Source: Euonymus europaeus
Lineage: Eukaryota > Streptophyta > Magnoliopsida > Celastrales > Celastraceae
Direction of reading: 5' to 3'
Length of the DNA: 64,000 bases
Assembly: GCA_963580455.1 (NCBI GenBank)
Contig: CAUZKV010000008.1
Coordinates: forward strand, 992,001 to 1,056,000
Positions 1 through 13,660 of the stretch are shown here, piece after piece. The notes under the pieces are model-generated. The model made no database searches. It was not told the origin of the DNA and saw nothing but the letters and a program-made list of their open reading frames with translations. The stretch's first letter is position 1. Every line of letters begins with the position of its first letter. Made by a program: the position numbers and the translations under genes.

Positions 1-172
1 CGTAAACGGTTTTATGAATATCCATTGACTCCGAGTTCTGAATTCGGCGATTTTTAGCTTGATTTCACACTACTTTTCGAGCTCTACAATCCTGGGTTTC
101 GGATTTTGATTTCAGAACTCGTGGCTAGTAGGTCTCGTTTCACCTAGTTAGCCGCGAAATGTGGTTTCTTTA
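1..172 (+). repeat. Subfamily 1 monomer: CCATTGACT / GGGTTTCGG, 172 bp
   Basis: Diagnostic bases are CCATTGACT in place of CCGTTGACT, CGGCGATTTTT, and CCTGGGTTTCGG with one T fewer, giving 172 bp. It recurs with CCATT at 22, 3307, 6592 and 9185. It is followed in each case by a CATGTCGG monomer and then a CTTGGCGTTTCGG monomer, so the three travel as an ordered cassette. Other copies with TCCATTGACT occur near 23.03, 25.80, 42.81 and 57.83 kb, mostly with CGGTGATT instead of CGGCGATT. Confidence 0.85.
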
Positions 173-345
173 CGTAAACGGTTTTATGAATATCCGTTGA
201 CTCCGAGTTCTGAATTCGGTGATTTTTAGCTTGATTTCACACTACTTTTCGAGCTCTACAATCTTGGCATGTCGGATTTTGATTTCAGAACTCGTGGCTA
301 GTAGGTCTCGTTTCACCTAGTTAGCCGCGAAATGTGGTTTCTTTA
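173..345 (+). repeat. Subfamily 2 monomer: CTTGGCATGTCGG
   Basis: Marked by CAATCTTGGCATGTCGG in the segment where most copies have CCTGGGTTTTCGG or CTTGGCGTTTCGG. In zone A it follows the CCATT monomer. In zone C the same CATGTCGG segment sits in a different backbone (GTACTGAATTCGG and CACTAATTTTCG, see 31358-31530). That shows exchange of parts between monomer lineages. Confidence 0.8.
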
Positions 346-2979
346 CGTAAACGGTTTTATGAATATCCGTTGACTCCGAGTTCTGAATTCGGTGATTTTT
401 AGCTTGATTTCACACTACTTTTCGAGCTCTACAATCTTGGCGTTTCGGATTTTGATTTCAGAACTCGTGGCTAGTAGATCTCGTTTCACCTAGTTAGCCG
501 CGAAATGTGGTTTCTTTACGTAAACGGTTTTATGAATATCCGTTGAATCTGAGTTCTGAATTCGGTGATTTTTAGCTTGATTACACACTACTTTTCGAGC
601 TCTACAATCCTGGATTTTCGGATTTTGATTTTAGAACTCGTGGCTAGTAGGTCTCGTTTCACCTATTTAGCCGCGAAATGTGGTTTCTTTACGTAAACGG
701 TTTTAGGAATATCCGTTGACTCCGAGTTCTGAATTCGGTGATTTTTAGCTTGATTTCACACTACTTTTCGAGCTCTACGATCCTGGTTTTTCGGATTTTG
801 ATTTCAGAACTCGTGGCTAGTTGGTCTCGTTTCACCTATTTAGCCGCGAAATGTGGTTTCTTTACGTAAACGGTTTTATGAATATCCGTTGACTCCGAGT
901 TCTGAATTCGGCGATTTTTAGCTTGATTTCACACTACTTTTCGAGCTCTACAATCCTGGATTTTCGGATTTTGATTTTAGAACTCGTGGCTAGTAGGTCT
1001 CGTTTCACCTATTTAGCCGCGAAATGTGGTTTCTTTACGTAAACGGTTTTAGGAATATCCGTTGAATCCGAGTTCTGAATTCGGTGATTTTTAGCTTGAT
1101 TACACACTACTTTTCGAGCTCTACAATCCTGGATTTTCGGATTTTGATTTTAGAACTCGTGGCTAGTAGGTCTCGTTTCACCTATTTAGCCGCGAAATGT
1201 GGTTTCTTTACGTAAACGGTTTTAGGAATATCCGTTGACTCCGAGTTCTGAATTCGGTGATTTTTAGCTTGATTTCACACTACTTTTCGAGCTCTACGAT
1301 CCTGGTTTTTCGGATTTTGATTTCAGAACTCGTGGCTAGTTGGTCTCGTTTCACCTATTTAGCCGCGAAATGTGGTTTCTTTACGTAAACGGTTTTATGA
1401 ATATCCGTTGACTCCGAGTTCTGAATTCGGCGATTTTTAGCTTGATTTCACACTACTTTTCGAGCTCTACAATCTTGGCGTTTCGGATTTTGATTTCAGA
1501 ACTCGTGGCTAGTAGATCTCGTTTCACCTAGTTAGCCGCGAAATGTGGTTTCTTTACGTAAACGGTTTTATGAATATCCGTTGAATCCGAGTTCTGAATT
1601 CGGTGATTTTTAGCTTGATTACACACTACTTTTCGAGCTCTACAATCCTGGTTTTTTGCATTTCGATTTCAGAACTCGTGGCTAGTAGGTCTCGTTTCAC
1701 CTAGTTAGCCGCGAAATGTGGTTTCTTTACGTAAACGGTTTTATGAATATCCGTTGACTCCGAGTTCTGAATTCGGTGATTTTTAGCTTGATTACACACT
1801 ACTTTTCGAGCTCTACAATCCTGGATTTTCGGATTTTGATTTTAGAACTCGTGGCTAGTAGGTCTCGTTTCACCTATTTAGCCGCGAAATGTGGTTTCTT
1901 TACGTAAACGGTTTTAGGAATATCCGTTGACTCCGAGTTCTGAATTCGGTGATTTTTAGCTTGATTTCACACTACTTTTCGAGCTCTACGATCCTGGTGT
2001 TTCGGATTTTGATTTCAGAACTCGTGGCTAGTTGGTCTCGTTTCACCTATTTAGCCGCGAAATGTGGTTTCTTTACGTAAACGGTTTTTGGAATATCCGT
2101 TGACTCCGAGTTCTGAATTCGGTGATTTTTAGCTTGATTTCACACTACTTTTCGAGCTCTACAATCCTGGCGTTTCGGATTTTGATTTCAGAACTCGTGG
2201 CTAGTAGGTCTCGTTTCACCTAGTTAGCCGCGAAATTTGGTTTCTTTACGTAAACGGTTTTAGGAATATCCGTTGACTCCGAGTTCTGAATTCGGTGATT
2301 TTTATCTTGATTTCACACTACTTTTCGAGCTCTACAATCCTGGATTTTCGGATTTTGATTTTAGAACTCGTGGCTATTAGGTCTCGTTTCACCTAGTTAG
2401 CCGCGAAATGTGGTTTCTTTACGTAAACGGTTTTATGAATATCCGTTGAATCCGAGTTCTGAATTCGGTGATTTTTAGCTTGATTACACACTACTTTTCG
2501 AGCTCTACAATCCTGGTTTTTTGCATTTTGATTTCAGAACTCGTGGCTAGTTGGTCTCGTTTCACCTATTTAGCCGCGAAATGTGGTTTCTTTACGTAAA
2601 CGGTTTTAGGAATATCCGTTGACTCCGAGTTCTGAATTCGGTGATTTTTAGCTTGATTTCACACTACTTTTCGAGCTCTACAATCCTGGATTTTCGGATT
2701 TTGATTTTAGAACTCGTGGCTAGTTGGTCTCGTTTCACCTATTTAGCCGCGAAATGTGGTTTCTTTACGTAAACGGTTTTAGGAATATCCGTTGACTCCG
2801 AGTTCTGAATTCGGCGATTTTTAGCTTGATTTCACACTACTTTTCGAGCTCTACAATCCTGGGTTTCGGATTTTGATTTCAGAACTCGTGGCTAGTAGGT
2901 CTCGTTTCACCTAGTTAGCCGCGAAATGTGGTTTCTTTACGTAAACGGTTTTATGATAATCCGTTGACTCCGAGTTCTG

Positions 2980-5900
2980 AATTCGGTGATTTTTAGCTTG
3001 ATTTCACACTACTTTTCGAGCTCTACAATCCTGGGTTTTCGGATTTTGATTTTAGAACTCGTGGCTAATAGGTCTCGTTTCGCCTATTTAGCCGCGAAAT
3101 GTGGTTTCTTTACGTAAACGGTTTTATGAATATCCGTTGACTCCGATTTCTGAATTCGTTGATTTTTAGCTTGATTTCACACTATTTTTCGAGCTCTACA
3201 ATCTTGGCGTTTCGGATTTTGATTTCAGAACTCGTGGCTAGAAGATCTCGTTTCACCTAGTTAGCCGCGAAATGTGGTTTCTTTACGTAAACGGTTTTAT
3301 GAATATCCATTGACTCCGAGTTCTGAATTCGGCGATTTTTAGCTTGATTTCACACTACTTTTCGAGCTCTACAATCCTGGGTTTCGGATTTTGATTTCAG
3401 AACTCGTGGCTAGTAGGTCTCGTTTCACCTAGTTAGCCGCGAAATGTGGTTTCTTTACGTAAACGGTTTTATGAATATCCGTTGACTCCGAGTTCTGAAT
3501 TCGGTGATTTTTAGCTTGATTTCACACTACTTTTCGAGCTCTACAATCTTGGCATGTCGGATTTTGATTTCAGAACTCGTGGCTAGTAGGTCTCGTTTCA
3601 CCTAGTTAGCCGCGAAATGTGGTTTCTTTACGTAAACGGTTTTATGAATATCCGTTGACTCCGAGTTCTGAATTCGGTGATTTTTAGCTTGATTTCACAC
3701 TACTTTTCGAGTTCTACAATCTTGGCGTTTCGGATTTTGATTTCAGAACTCGTGGCTAGTAGATCTCGTTTCACCTAGTTAGCCGCGAAATGTGGTTTCT
3801 TTACGTAAACGGTTTTATGAATATCCATTGACTCCGAGTTCTGAATTCGGCGATTTTTAGCTTGATTTCACACTACTTTTCGAGCTCTAAAATCCTGGGT
3901 TTCGGATTTTGATTTCAGAACTCGTGGCTAGTAGGTCTCGTTTCACCTAGTTAGCCGCGAAATGTGGTTTCTTTACGTAAACGGTTTTATGAATATCCGT
4001 TGACTCCGAGTTCTGAATTCGGTGATTTTTAGCTTGATTTCACACTACTTTTCGAGCTCTACAATCTTGGCATGTCGGATTTTGATTTCAGAACTCGTGG
4101 CTAGTAGGTCTCGTTTCACCTAGTTAGCCGCGAAATGTGGTTACTTTACGTAAACGGTTTTATGAAAATCCGTTGACTCAGAGTTCTGAATTCGGTGATT
4201 TTTAGCTTGATTACACACTACTTTTCGAGCTCTACAATCCTGGATTTTCGGATTTTGATTTTAGAACTCGTGGCTAGTAGGTCTCGTTTCACCTATTTAG
4301 CCGCGAAATGTGGTTTCTTTACGTAAACGGTTTTAGGAATATCCGTTGACTCCGAGTTCTGAATTCGGTGATTTTTAGCTTGATTTCACACTACTTTTCG
4401 AGCTCTACGATCCTGGTGTTTCGGATTTTGATTTCAGAACTCGTGGCTAGTTGGTCTCGTTTCACCTATTTAGCCGCGAAATGTGGTTTCTTTACGTAAA
4501 CGGTTTTATGAATATCCGTTGACTCCGAGTTCTGAATTCGGCGATTTTTAGCTTGATTTCACACTACTTTTCGAGCTCTACAATCCTGGATTTTCGGATT
4601 TTGATTTTAGAACTCGTGGCTAGTAGGTCTCGTTTCACCTATTTAGCCGCGAAATGTGGTTTCTTTACGTAAACGGTTTTAGGAATATCCGTTGAATCCG
4701 AGTTCTGAATTCGGTGATTTTTAGCTTGATTTCACACTACTTTTCGAGCTCTACAATCCTGGATTTTCGGATTTTGATTTTAGAACTCGTGGCTAGTAGG
4801 TCTCGTTTCACCTATTTAGCCGCGAAATGTGGTTTCTTTACGTAAACGGTTTTATGAATATCCGTTGAATCCGAGTTCTGAATTCGGTGATTTTTAGCTT
4901 GATTACACACTACTTTTCGAGCTCTACAATCCTGGTTTTTTGCATTTTGATTTCAGAACTCGTTGCTAGTTGGTCTCGTTTCACCTATTTAGCCGCGAAA
5001 TGTGGTTTCTTTACTTAAACGGTTTTAGGAATATCCGTTGAATCCGAGTTCTGAATTCGGTGATTTTTAGCTTGATTTCACACTACTTTTCGAGCTCTAC
5101 AATCCTGGGTTTTCGGATTTTGATTTTAGAACTCGTGGCTAATAGGTCTCGTTTCGCCTATTTAGCCGCGAAATGTGGTTTCTTTACGTAAACGGTTTTA
5201 TGAATATCCGTTGAATCCGAGTTCTGAATTCGGTGATTTTTAGCTTGATTTCACACTACTTTTCGAGCTCTACAATCCTGGATTTTCGGATTTTGATTTT
5301 AGAACTCGTGGCTAGTAGGTCTCGTTTCACCTATTTAGCCGCGAAATGTGGTTTCTTTACGTAAACGGTTTTATGAATATCCGTTGAATCCGAGTTCTGA
5401 ATTCGGTGATTTTTAGCTTGATTACACACTACTTTTCGAGCTCTACAATCCTGGTTTTTTGCATTTTGATTTCAGAACTCGTGGCTAGTTGGTCTCGTTT
5501 CACCTATTTAGCCGCGAAATGTGGTTTCTTTACGTAAACGGTTTTAGGAATATCCGTTGAATCCGAGTTCTGAATTCGGTGATTTTTAGCTTGATTTCAC
5601 ACTACTTTTCGAGCTCTACAATCCTGGGTTTTCGGATTTTGATTTCAGAACTCGTTGCTAGTTGGTCTCGTTTCACCTATTTAGCCGCGAAATGTGGTTT
5701 CTTTACTTAAACGGTTTTAGGAATATCCGTTGAATCCGAGTTCTGAATTCGGTGATTTTTAGCTTGATTTCACACTACTTTTCGAGCTCTACAATCCTGG
5801 GTTTTCGGATTTTGATTTTAGAACTCGTGGCTAATAGGTCTCGTTTCGCCTATTTAGCCGCGAAATGTGGTTTCTTTACGTAAACGGTTTTATGAATATC

Positions 5901-6265
5901 CGTTGAATCCGAGTTCTGAATTCGGTGATTTTTAGCTTGATTTCACACTACTTTTCGAGCTCTACAATCCTGGATTTTCGGATTTTGATTTTAGAACTCG
6001 TGGCTAGTAGGTCTCGTTTCACCTATTTAGCCGCGAAATGTGGTTTCTTTACGTAAACGGTTTTATGAATATCCGTTGAATCCGAGTTCTGAATTCGGTG
6101 ATTTTTAGCTTGATTACACACTACTTTTCGAGCTCTACAATCCTGGTTTTTTGCATTTTGATTTCAGAACTCGTGGCTAGTTGGTCTCGTTTCACCTATT
6201 TAGCCGCGAAATGTGGTTTCTTTACGTAAACGGTTTTAGGAATATCCGTTGAATCCGAGTTCTGA
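2980..6265. repeat. Zone A higher-order repeat, long copy (19 monomers)
   Basis: Markers repeat 3285 bases downstream: CCGATTTCTGAATTCGTTG at 3141 and 6426, GAGTTCTACAATC near 3711 and 6996, CTCTAAAATCC near 3881 and 7166, GGTTACTTTACG near 4141 and 7426, and ACTTAAACGG near 5011 and 8296. The next copy is only 2593 bases long (15 monomers). The 692-base difference is an internal four-monomer duplication (see 5009-6392). Block ends are approximate. Confidence 0.85.
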
Positions 6266-6392
6266 ATTCGGTGATTTTTAGCTTGATTTCACACTACTTT
6301 TCGAGCTCTACAATCCTGGGTTTTCGGATTTTGATTTTAGAACTCGTGGCTAATAGGTCTCGTTTCGCCTATTTAGCCGCGAAATGTGGTTT
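5009..6392. repeat. 692-bp four-monomer tandem duplication
   Basis: Two copies of a four-monomer run, 5009-5700 and 5701-6392. The clearest marker is TTACTTAAACGG, a loss of the usual CGTAAACGG, at 5011 and again at 5703. CGTTGCTAGTTGG precedes each copy. The homologous block at 6.27-8.86 kb has this run once, so the duplication arose after or during copying of the larger block. Confidence 0.85.
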
Positions 6393-8858
6393 CTTTACGT
6401 AAACGGTTTTATGAATATCCGTTGACTCCGATTTCTGAATTCGTTGATTTTTAGCTTGATTTCACACTACTTTTCGAGCTCTACAATCTTGGCGTTTCGG
6501 ATTTTGATTTCAGAACTCGTGGCTAGAAGATCTCGTTTCACCTAGTTAGCCGCGAAATGTGGTTTCTTTACGTAAACGGTTTTATGAATATCCATTGACT
6601 CCGAGTTCTGAATTCGGCGATTTTTAGCTTGATTTCACACTACTTTTCGAGCTCTACAATCCTGGGTTTCGGATTTTGATTTCAGAACTCGTGGCTAGTA
6701 GGTCTCGTTTCACCTAGTTAGCCGCGAAATGTGGTTTCTTTACGTAAACGGTTTTATGAATATCCGTTGACTCCGAGTTCTGAATTCGGTGATTTTTAGC
6801 TTGATTTCACACTACTTTTCGAGCTCTACAATCTTGGCATGTCGGATTTTAATTTCAGAACTCGTGGCTAGTAGGTCTCGTTTCACCTAGTTAGCCGCGA
6901 AATGTGGTTTCTTTACGTAAACGGTTTTATGAATATCCGTTGACTCCGAGTTCTGAATTCGGTGATTTTTAGCTTGATTTCACACTACTTTTCGAGTTCT
7001 ACAATCTTGGCGTTTCGGATTTTGATTTCAGAACTCGTGGCTAGTAGATCTCGTTTCACCTAGTTAGCCGCGAAATGTGGTTTCTTTACGTAAACGGTTT
7101 TATGAATATCCATTGACTCCGAGTTCTGAATTCGGCGATTTTTAGCTTGATTTCACACTACTTTTCGAGCTCTAAAATCCTGGGTTTCGGATTTTGATTT
7201 CAGAACTCGTGGCTAGTAGGTCTCGTTTCACCTAGTTAGCCGCGAAATGTGGTTTCTTTACGTAAACGGTTTTATGAATATCCGTTGACTCCGAGTTCTG
7301 AATTCGGTGATTTTTAGCTTGATTTCACACTACTTTTCGAGCTCTACAATCTTGGCATGTCGGATTTTGATTTCAGAACTCGTGGCTAGTAGGTCTCGTT
7401 TCACCTAGTTAGCCGCGAAATGTGGTTACTTTACGTAAACGGTTTTATGAAAATCCGTTGACTCCGAGTTCTGAATTCGGTGATTTTTAGCTTGATTACA
7501 CACTACTTTTCGAGCTCTACAATCCTGGATTTTCGGATTTTGATTTTAGAACTCGTGGCTAGTAGGTCTCGTTTCACCTATTTAGCCGCGAAATGTGGTT
7601 TCTTTACGTAAACGGTTTTAGGAATATCCGTTGACTCCGAGTTCTGAATTCGGTGATTTTTAGCTTGATTTCACACTACTTTTCGAGCTCTACGATCCTG
7701 GTGTTTCGGATTTTGATTTCAGAACTCGTGGCTAGTTGGTCTCGTTTCACCTATTTAGCCGCGAAATGTGGTTTCTTTACGTAAACGGTTTTATGAATAT
7801 CCGTTGACTCCGAGTTCTGAATTCGGCGATTTTTAGCTTGATTTCACACTACTTTTCGAGCTCTACAATCCTGGATTTTCGGATTTTGATTTTAGAACTC
7901 GTGGCTAGTAGGTCTCGTTTCACCTATTTAGCCGCGAAATGTGGTTTCTTTACGTAAACGGTTTTAGGAATATCCGTTGAATCCGAGTTCTGAATTCGGT
8001 GATTTTTAGCTTGATTTCACACTACTTTTCGAGCTCTACAATCCTGGATTTTCGGATTTTGATTTTAGAACTCGTGGCTAGTAGGTCTCGTTTCACCTAT
8101 TTAGCCGCGAAATGTGGTTTCTTTACGTAAACGGTTTTATGAATATCCGTTGAATCCGAGTTCTGAATTCGGTGATTTTTAGCTTGATTACACACTACTT
8201 TTCGAGCTCTACAATCCTGGTTTTTTGCATTTTGATTTCAGAACTCGTTGCTAGTTGGTCTCGTTTCACCTATTTAGCCGCGAAATGTGGTTTCTTTACT
8301 TAAACGGTTTTAGGAATATCCGTTGAATCCGAGTTCTGAATTCGGTGATTTTTAGCTTGATTTCACACTACTTTTCGAGCTCTACAATCCTGGGTTTTCG
8401 GATTTTGATTTTAGAACTCGTGGCTAATAGGTCTCGTTTCGCCTATTTAGCCGCGAAATGTGGTTTCTTTACGTAAACGGTTTTATGAATATCCGTTGAA
8501 TCCGAGTTCTGAATTCGGTGATTTTTAGCTTGATTTCACACTACTTTTCGAGCTCTACAATCCTGGATTTTCGGATTTTGATTTTAGAACTCGTGGCTAG
8601 TAGGTCTCGTTTCACCTATTTAGCCGCGAAATGTGGTTTCTTTACGTAAACGGTTTTATGAATATCCGTTGAATCCGAGTTCTGAATTCGGTGATTTTTA
8701 GCTTGATTACACACTACTTTTCGAGCTCTACAATCCTGGTTTTTTGCATTTTGATTTCAGAACTCGTGGCTAGTTGGTCTCGTTTCACCTATTTAGCCGC
8801 GAAATGTGGTTTCTTTACGTAAACGGTTTTAGGAATATCCGTTGAATCCGAGTTCTGA
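6266..8858. repeat. Zone A higher-order repeat, short copy (15 monomers)
   Basis: Aligned to the preceding block at offset 3285. The following phase marker is 2593 bases later (CCGATTTCTG at 6426 and 9019; CCATT at 6592 and 9185). A third, partial copy runs from about 8.86 to 9.69 kb with small differences (CGGTG for CGTTG; AGTAGATC for AGAAGATC) before switching to the order seen at the window start. Confidence 0.85.
7607..7779 (+). repeat. Subfamily 3 monomer: AGGAATATCC / CGATCCTGG / CCTATTTAG
   Basis: Diagnostic bases are TTTTAGGAATATCC, CTCTACGATCCTGG, CTAGTTGGTCTCG and CACCTATTTAGCC. Many AGGAAT copies lie in the first 11.7 kb. Later ones are scattered (near 12.80, 23.36, 26.31, 28.39, 30.33, 33.45, 36.22, 36.74 and 43.31 kb), usually next to a CCGATTTCTGAATT or CGATCC copy, as if the pair is carried as a unit. 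Confidence 0.8.
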
Positions 8859-11800
8859 ATTCGGTGATTTTTAGCTTGATTTCACACTACTTTTCGAGCT
8901 CTACAATCCTGGGTTTTCGGATTTTGATTTTAGAACTCGTGGCTAATAGGTCTCGTTTCGCCTATTTAGCCGCGAAATGTGGTTTCTTTACGTAAACGGT
9001 TTTATGAATATCCGTTGACTCCGATTTCTGAATTCGGTGATTTTTAGCTTGATTTCACACTACTTTTCGAGCTCTACAATCTTGGCGTTTCGGATTTTGA
9101 TTTCAGAACTCGTGGCTAGTAGATCTCGTTTCACCTAGTTAGCCGCGAAATGTGGTTTCTTTACGTAAACGGTTTTATGAATATCCATTGACTCCGAGTT
9201 CTGAATTCGGCGATTTTTAGCTTGATTTCACACTACTTTTCGAGCTCTACAATCCTGGGTTTCGGATTTTGATTTCAGAACTCGTGGCTAGTAGGTCTCG
9301 TTTCACCTAGTTAGCCGCGAAATGTGGTTTCTTTACGTAAACGGTTTTATGAATATCCGTTGACTCCGAGTTCTGAATTCGGTGATTTTTAGCTTGATTT
9401 CACACTACTTTTCGAGCTCTACAATCTTGGCATGTCGGATTTTGATTTCAGAACTCGTGGCTAGTAGGTCTCGTTTCACCTAGTTAGCCGCGAAATGTGG
9501 TTTCTTTACGTAAACGGTTTTATGAATATCCGTTGACTCCGAGTTCTGAATTCGGTGATTTTTAGCTTGATTTCACACTACTTTTCGAGCTCTACAATCT
9601 TGGCGTTTCGGATTTTGATTTCAGAACTCGTGGCTAGTAGATCTCGTTTCACCTAGTTAGCCGCGAAATGTGGTTTCTTTACGTAAACGGTTTTATGAAT
9701 ATCCGTTGAATCCGAGTTCTGAATTCGGTGATTTTTAGCTTGATTACACACTACTTTTCGAGCTCTACAATCCTGGATTTTCGGATTTTGATTTTAGAAC
9801 TCGTGGCTAGTAGGTCTCGTTTCACCTATTTAGCCGCGAAATGTGGTTTCTTTACGTAAACGGTTTTAGGAATATCCGTTGACTCCGAGTTCTGAATTCG
9901 GTGATTTTTAGCTTGATTTCACACTACTTTTCGAGCTCTACGATCCTGGTTTTTCGGATTTTGATTTCAGAACTCGTGGCTAGTTGGTCTCGTTTCACCT
10001 ATTTAGCCGCGAAATGTGGTTTCTTTACGTAAACGGTTTTATGAATATCCGTTGACTCCGAGTTCTGAATTCGGCGATTTTTAGCTTGATTTCACACTAC
10101 TTTTCGAGCTCTACAATCCTGGATTTTCGGATTTTGATTTTAGAACTCGTGGCTAGTAGGTCTCGTTTCACCTATTTAGCCGCGAAATGTGGTTTCTTTA
10201 CGTAAACGGTTTTAGGAATATCCGTTGAATCCGAGTTCTGAATTCGGTGATTTTTAGCTTGATTTCACACTACTTTTCGAGCTCTACAATCCTGGATTTT
10301 CGGATTTTGATTTTAGAAATCGTGGCTAGTAGGTCTCGTTTCACCTATTTAGCCGCGAAATGTGGTTTCTTTACGTAAACGGTTTTATGAATATCCGTTG
10401 AATCCGAGTTCTGAATTCGGTGATTTTTAGCTTGATTACACACTACTTTTCGAGCTCTACAATCCTGGTTTTTTGAATTTTGATTTCAGAACTCGTGGCT
10501 AGTAGGTCTCGTTTCACCTAGTTAGCCGCGAAATGTGGTTTCTTTACGTAAACGGTTTTATGAATATCCGTTGACTCCGAGTTCTGAATTCGGTGATTTT
10601 TAGCTTGATTACACACTACTTTTCGAGCTCTACAATCCTGGATTTTCGGATTTTGATTTTAGAACTCGTGGCTAGTAGGTCTCGTTTCACCTATTTAGCC
10701 GCGAAATGTGGTTTCTTTACGTAAACGGTTTTAGGAATATCCGTTGACTCCGAGTTCTGAATTCGGTGATTTTTAGCTTGATTTCACACTACTTTTCGAG
10801 CTCTACGATCCTGGTGTTTCGGATTTTGATTTCAGAACTCGTGGCTAGTTGGTCTCGTTTCACCTATTTAGCCGCGAAATGTGGTTTCTTTACGTAAACG
10901 GTTTTATGAATATCCGTTGACTCCGAGTTCTGAATTCGGCGATTTTTAGCTTGATTTCACACTACTTTTCGAGCTCTACAATCCTGGATTTTCGGATTTT
11001 GATTTTAGAACTCGTGGCTAGTAGGTCTCGTTTCACCTATTTAGCCGCGAAATGTGGTTTCTTTACGTAAACGGTTTTAGGAATATCCGTTGAATCCGAG
11101 TTCTGAATTCGGTGATTTTTAGCTTGATTTCACACTACTTTTCGAGCTCTACAATCCTGGATTTTCGGATTTTGATTTTAGAACTCGTGGCTAGTAGGTC
11201 TCGTTTCACCTATTTAGCCGCGAAATGTGGTTTCTTTACGTAAACGGTTTTATGAATATCCGTTGAATCCGAGTTCTGAATTCGGTGATTTTTAGATTGA
11301 TTACACACTACTTTTCGAGCTCTACAATCCTGGATTTTTGCATTTTGATTTCAGAACTCGTGGCTAGTTGGTCTCGTTTCACCTATTTAGCCGCGAAATG
11401 TGGTTTCTTTACGTAAACGGTTTTAGGAATATCCGTTGACTCCGAGTTCTGAATTCGGTGATTTTTAGCTTGATTTCACACTACTTTTCGAGCTCTACAA
11501 TCCTGGATTTTCGGATTTTGATTTTAGAACTCGTGGCTAGTAGGTCTCGTTTCACCTATTTAGCCGCGAAATGTGGTTTCTTTACGTAAACGGTTTTAGG
11601 AATATCCGTTGACTCCGAGTTCTGAATTCGGTGATTTTTAGCTTGATTTCACACTACTTTTCGAGCTCTACAATCCTAGCGTTTCGGATTTTTATTTCAG
11701 AACTCGTGGCTTGTAGGTCTCGTTCCACCAAGTTAGCCACGAAATGTGGTTTCTTTACGCAAACGATTTTATGAATATCCGCTGACTCCGAGTTCTGAAT

Positions 11801-13660
11801 TCGGTGATTTTTAGCTTGATTTCACACTACTTTTCGAGCTCTACAATCCTGGATTTTCGGATTTTGATTTCAGAACTCGTGGCTAGTAGGTCTCGTTTCA
11901 CCAAGTTAGCCGCGAAATGTGGTTTCTTTACGTAAACGGTTTTATGAATATCCGTTAACTAAGAGTTCTGAATTCGGTGATTTTTAGCTTGATTTCACAC
12001 TACTTTTCGAGCTCTACAATCCTGAGTTTTTGGATTTCGATTTCAGAACTCGTGGCTAGTAGGTCTCGTTTCACCTAGTTAGCCGCGAAATGTGGTTTCT
12101 TTACGTAAACGGTTTTATGAATATCCGTTGACTACGAGTTCTGAATTCGGTGATTTTTAGCTTGATTTCACACTACTTTTCGAGCTCTACAATCCTGAGT
12201 TTTCGGATTTCGATTTCAGAACTCGGGGCTAGTAGGTCTCGTTTCACCTAGTTAGCCGCGAAATGTGGTTTCTTTACGTAAACGGTTTTATGAATATCCA
12301 TTGACTCCGAGTTCTGAATTCGGCGATTTTTAGCTTGATTTCACACTACTTTTCGAGCTCTACAATCCTGGGTTTCGGATTTTGATTTCAGAACTCGTGG
12401 CTAGTAGGTCTCATTTCACCTAGTTAGCCGCGAAATGTGGTTTCTTTACGTAAACGGTTTTATGAATATCCGTTGACTCCGAGTTCTGAATTCGGTGATT
12501 TTTAGCTTGATTTCACACTACTTTTCGAGCTCTACAATCCTGGGTTTTCGGATTTTGATTTTAGAACTCGTGGCTAATAGGTCTCGTTTCGCCTATTTAG
12601 CCGCGAAATGTGGTTTCTTTACGTAAACGGTTTTATGAATATCCGTTGACTCCGATTTCTGAATTCGGTGATTTTTAGCTTGATTTCACACTACTTTTCG
12701 AGCTCTACGATCCTGGCGTTTCGGATTTTGATTTCAGAACTCGTGGCTAGTTGGTCTCGTTTCACCTATTTAGCCGCGAAATGTGGTTTCTTTACGTAAA
12801 CGGTTTTAGGAATATCCGTTGACTCCGAGTTCTGAATTCGGTGATTTTTAGCTTGATTTCACACTAATTTTCGAGCTCTACAATCCTGGGTTTTCGGATT
12901 TCGATTTCAGAACTCGTGGCTAGTAGGTCTCGTTTCACCTAGTTAGCCGCGAAATGTGGTTTCTTTACGTAAACGGTTTTATGAATATCCGTTGACTACG
13001 AGTTCTGAATTCGGTGATTTTTAGCTTGATTTCACACTACTTTTTGAGCTCTACAATCCTGAGTTTTCGTATTACGATTTGAGAACTCGTGGCTAGTAGG
13101 TCTCGTTTCACCTAGTTAGCCGCGAAATGTGGTTTTTTTACGTAAACGGTTTTATGAATATCCGTTGACTCCGAGTTCTGAATTCGGTGATTTTTAGCTT
13201 GATTTCACACTAATTTTCGAGCTCTGCAATCTTGGCATTTCGGATTTTGATTTCAGAACTCGTGGCTAGTAGATCTCGTTTCACCTAGTTAGCCGCGAAA
13301 TGTGGTTTCTTTACGTAAACGGTTTTATGAATATCCGTTGAATCCGAGTTCTGAATTCGGTGATTTTTAGCTTGATTACACACTACTTTTCGAGCTCTAC
13401 AATCCTGGTTTTTTGCATTTCGATTTCAGAACTCGTGGCTAGTAGGTCTCGTTTCACCTAGTTAGCCGCGAAATGTGGTTTCTTTACGTAAACGGTTTTA
13501 TGAATATCCGTTTTACTCCGAGTTCTGAATTCGGTGATTTTTAGCTTGATTTCACACTACTTTTCGAGCTCTACGATCCTGGCGTTTCGGATTTTGATTT
13601 CAGAACTCGTGGCTAGTTGGTCTCGTTTCACCTAGTTAGCCGCGAAATGTAGTTTCTTTA

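Larger units (their letters stand above)
1..11670. repeat. Zone A: AGGAAT / CCTATTTAG-rich satellite domain
   Basis: This segment is composed mostly of subfamilies 1, 2, 3, a GAATCC/ATTACAC type and CCTGGATTTTCGG monomers with GATTTTAGAACTCG. The TTTTAGAACTCG and GCATTTTG variants are common here and rare afterwards, and the CCTAGCG and GACTACGAG subfamilies are absent. The opening segment aligns with the segment from 9164 at an offset of 9163 (CCATT at 22 and 9185; CGATCCTGG at 778 and 9941), after which whole monomers are gained or lost. No gene or other element is seen. Confidence 0.85.

Noticed and set aside
3..3307. A straightforward 3285-bp HOR also linking 1-3285 with 3286-6570
   Set aside because: The CCATT markers at 22 and 3307 have this spacing, but monomer order differs after the third unit (GAATCTGAG/ATTACAC versus a second CCATT unit). 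The spacing match is partly coincidental. The better match for the window start is at offset 9163.
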